NCBI GenBank assembly: GCA_022749295.1
Contig: CP062007.1
Coordinates: 2,542,001 to 2,606,000 of the forward strand
Direction of reading: 5' to 3'
DNA from: Flavobacteriaceae bacterium GSB9
Lineage (GTDB): Bacteria; Bacteroidota; Bacteroidia; Flavobacteriales; Flavobacteriaceae
DNA length: 64,000 nt
Shown here: piece by piece, positions 62,050 through 64,000 of the stretch
Numbering within the stretch: the stretch's first letter is position 1
Layout: the number at the start of each line of letters is the position of its first letter
Translations under genes and position numbers: made by a program
The notes under the pieces: model-generated
The model's database searches: none
What the model saw: the letters and a program-made list of their open reading frames with translations, nothing else
Told to the model about the DNA's origin: nothing

Positions 62050-62538
62050 ATGAATCAAGCAGAAAAAAGAAAGTGCGAACTTGTTGAAAAACTGGGGATT
62101 TTCTTGGAGAAAAAAGAACAAATGGCACCTGTTGCCGCTCGAATTTTTTCTTACATCATCCTAACAGGAAAACAAGGGACTACCTTTGAGGATTTGGTGT
62201 CTAACCTTTGCGCCAGTAAAAGCACTATTTCAACGCACTTAAATCATTTACAGGATTTAAAAAAACTGAGCTATTTTACTAAAACAGGCGATAGAAAAAA
62301 GTATTTCATCATCAATAGCGATACGATGCTTCAGGGTATTAGTGGCATGGTAGAAGAGTGGGAAAGTGAAAAAGAACTTCATTTAGAAATAAAATCATTC
62401 AAAGAAGAAGCAAATAAAACCTTAGAAGAAGAAAATAAATTTGAACTCGATTTTCATGATAGTTTCATTGATTTCTTGGATGGGGCTATTACATCAATAA
62501 ACAAATTGAAAGAAACTATAATAAATAATAAACACTAA
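62050..62538 (+). CDS. GbsR/MarR-family transcriptional repressor of the efflux operon
   Basis: 162 aa. A winged helix fills residues 25-90: VAARIFSYIILTGKQGTTFEDLVSNL, then the recognition helix CASKSTISTHLNHLQDLKK and wing FTKTGDRKKYFIIN. A long C-terminal coiled region (EEWESEKELHLEIKSFKEE) would dimerise it. The operon continues with an RND adaptor 11 bp later, so this is the local regulator, probably relieved by a pump substrate. Confidence 0.9.
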   Translation: MNQAEKRKCELVEKLGIFLEKKEQMAPVAARIFSYIILTGKQGTTFEDLVSNLCASKSTISTHLNHLQDLKKLSYFTKTGDRKKYFIINSDTMLQGISGMVEEWESEKELHLEIKSFKEEANKTLEEENKFELDFHDSFIDFLDGAITSINKLKETIINNKH

Positions 62539-62549
62539 CCAATTTTAAA

Positions 62550-63674
62550 ATGAAACTATCAAACTTATATAGTTCTGCGGTACTTGTTTTGCTTGCTGTA
62601 ATATTTACAAGTTGTAAACAAGATAAACAGACACAACAACAGCAACAGGCATTGCCCTTAGCGGTATCGGCTGTTCCGCAGAAAACAGTATCGGCTTATA
62701 CCACTTACCCAACTACTATTGAAGGCACGATAAACAGTGAAGTTCGTTCCAAAGTTTCGGGTTACATTCAAAAAGTACTGGTAGATGAAGGTGAGAAAGT
62801 GCGAAAAGGCCAGCCTTTATTCAAACTCGAAACACAATCGCTAAGTCAAGATGCAGAAGCGGCAAAAGCACGTGTTAATGTGGCTCAGGTTGAGGTCAAT
62901 AAACTTAAACCCTTGGTTGAAAAAAATATTATCAGCGAAGTACAGTTAGAGACAGCCAAAGCCAATTTAGCACAGGCTAAAAGTACATACAAAAGTGTGG
63001 TTGCAAATATTGGTTATGCTACTGTAACGAGTCCGGTAGATGGTTTTGTTGGTGCTATTCCATACCGCGAAGGCTCGTTGGTGAGTGCTACAAGTGTAAA
63101 ACCGTTAACTACTGTTGCAAGTATTGAGCGGGTGTTTGCTTATTTCTCGATGAACGAAACCGAATATTTAGATTTCCTTCAACAAACAGGAGGTAAAACA
63201 CTACAGGAAAAAATTGAAAACTTCCCAAAGGTAGCATTGACTTTGGCCAACGGACAGCCCTATGAACAAAAAGGAACTATTAAAACCGTTACCGGACAAA
63301 TTGATCCAAACACAGGAACGGTGAGTTTCAGAGCGGTTTTTGATAACCCCAATATGTTATTGACCAATGGGAATAGCGGAACGGTAAAAATTCCGAAAAC
63401 CTACGAAAATGCATTGGTGGTGCCGCAATCGGCCACTTATGAGCAGCAAGGCCAAACCTATGTTTATACCGTTGGCGAGGGAAACAAAGCAACATCAACC
63501 TTAATATCCGTAAAAGATAAAAATGATGTGCTTTATATCTTAGATTCTGGTGTAAAAGCTGGCGATTTAATAGTAGTAAAGGGTATTGGAAAGTTAAGAA
63601 ATGGAACACTAATTCAACCACAAAAAGTGGCCTTCGATAGTGTTGCTAAGCCTATAAAGTCGCTATTTCAATAA
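62550..63674 (+). CDS. RND efflux periplasmic adaptor (MFP) lipoprotein
   Basis: 374 aa. The lipoprotein signal is MKLSNLYSSAVLVLLAVIFTSC, followed by a glutamine run. The adaptor order is clear: lipoyl half with EVRSKVSGYIQKVLVDEGEKVRKGQPLF, an alpha-hairpin (AEAAKARVNVAQVEVNKLKP), the second lipoyl half VTSPVDGFVGAIPYREGSL, and a beta-barrel/membrane-proximal domain to the end. AcrA/MexA-like proteins link the RND pump to the outer-membrane channel. It precedes the pump by 21 bp. Confidence 0.95.
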   Translation: MKLSNLYSSAVLVLLAVIFTSCKQDKQTQQQQQALPLAVSAVPQKTVSAYTTYPTTIEGTINSEVRSKVSGYIQKVLVDEGEKVRKGQPLFKLETQSLSQDAEAAKARVNVAQVEVNKLKPLVEKNIISEVQLETAKANLAQAKSTYKSVVANIGYATVTSPVDGFVGAIPYREGSLVSATSVKPLTTVASIERVFAYFSMNETEYLDFLQQTGGKTLQEKIENFPKVALTLANGQPYEQKGTIKTVTGQIDPNTGTVSFRAVFDNPNMLLTNGNSGTVKIPKTYENALVVPQSATYEQQGQTYVYTVGEGNKATSTLISVKDKNDVLYILDSGVKAGDLIVVKGIGKLRNGTLIQPQKVAFDSVAKPIKSLFQ

Positions 63675-63695
63675 TATTTTTAGAGCAATAAAACT

Positions 63696-64000
63696 ATGTT
63701 AAAAACATTTATAGAAAGACCGGTACTATCTACCGTTATTTCCATTATTATAGTCATTTTGGGTATTTTGGGGTATTCAGCGTTGCCTGTTGAGCAGTAC
63801 CCAGATATTGCGCCGCCAACCATTCAAGTAAATGCCGCTTATCCTGGGGCGAGTGCCGAAACCATTTTAGAAAGTGTTATCATTCCTATTGAGGAGCAGA
63901 TTAACGGTGTTGAGGGAATGACCTATATGACGTCTTCTGCAGCCAATAACGGCACGGCAAACATTACCGTATTTTTTAATCAAGAAATGGATCCGGATAT
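63696..64000 (+). CDS. RND efflux permease (AcrB/MexB family), N-terminal part only
   Basis: The first 101 codons are present; the gene runs off the right edge. The start MLKTFIERPVLSTVISIIIV is the typical first helix, followed by LPVEQYPDIAPPTIQVNAAYPGASAETI and the porter-domain motif EEQINGVEGMTYMTSSAANNG. It exports hydrophobic drugs or bile-like compounds in AcrAB-type pumps; substrate here is unknown. Confidence 0.95.
   Translation, partial: MLKTFIERPVLSTVISIIIVILGILGYSALPVEQYPDIAPPTIQVNAAYPGASAETILESVIIPIEEQINGVEGMTYMTSSAANNGTANITVFFNQEMDPD

Noticed and set aside
1-64000. CRISPR arrays, tRNA or rRNA genes, transposases
   Set aside because: No regular repeat-spacer arrays, cloverleaf-like sequences or IS transposase frames were recognised in this window.

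Overview
This window comes from a bacterium of the phylum Bacteroidetes, most likely a marine Flavobacteriaceae. The support is: AT-rich DNA; TAnnTTTG promoter boxes a short distance upstream of many start codons and few Shine-Dalgarno sites; a complete Bat (Bacteroides aerotolerance) cluster; TonB-dependent receptor, DUF2490 and DUF4382 families; and several intergenic elements that look like the dispersed palindromic repeats common in Flavobacteriaceae. No rRNA, tRNA, CRISPR array or transposase gene was seen.

Layout. 1-11.7 kb is a heme region: hemC (cut by the window edge) and hemA on the minus strand, a divergent AraC-type regulator, a ThuA-like lipoprotein, a very large TraB/GumN protein, then hemH, a MATE exporter and hemJ in one tight operon followed by a sensor kinase. 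11.8-15.6 kb holds an enoyl-CoA hydratase and a PA0069-type radical SAM protein, separated by a three-gene minus-strand cassette that I read as a toxin-antitoxin-chaperone (TAC) system with a SecB-like third gene. 15.6-18.9 kb is a triplicated locus: two paralogous secreted-protein genes and a third unit that keeps promoter and terminator but has lost the reading frame, next to a divergent AraC-type regulator. 18.9-24.5 kb contains an HD hydrolase, acyl-ACP desaturase, PlsC, bacilliredoxin, a TerB-DnaJ protein, a broken DUF1569 gene and an LD-carboxypeptidase.

24.6-31.2 kb: metG, two cell-envelope lipoproteins, ferritin, a small cysteine- and lysine-rich protein with a TTG start, and a Tex-family protein. 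31.2-35 kb: a TonB-dependent receptor carrying the CxxxM and HxM copper-ligand motifs of OprC, a small membrane protein with a CNGQCH motif, and a truncated DUF2202 lipoprotein. 35-43.6 kb: dinB, a CYTH-YCII-exo/endonuclease operon, a frameshifted isoaspartyl peptidase, an ALDH7-like dehydrogenase, an AlbA_2-domain protein and a DUF4382 lipoprotein.

43.7-53.1 kb is the moxR-DUF58-BatA-BatB-BatC-BatD-BatE cluster with one extra membrane protein. 53.1-59.9 kb is a probable inorganic-carbon module with two SulP transporters and two beta-carbonic anhydrases. 59.9-64 kb holds cvpA, pheS and the start of a GbsR/MarR-regulated RND efflux operon whose promoter carries a perfect inverted repeat.

The most notable items are the putative TAC cassette, the triplicated promoter unit with a conserved 24-bp upstream box at identical spacing, the OprC-like copper receptor, the duplicated SulP/carbonic anhydrase module, and three broken genes (DUF1569, DUF2202, isoaspartyl peptidase).
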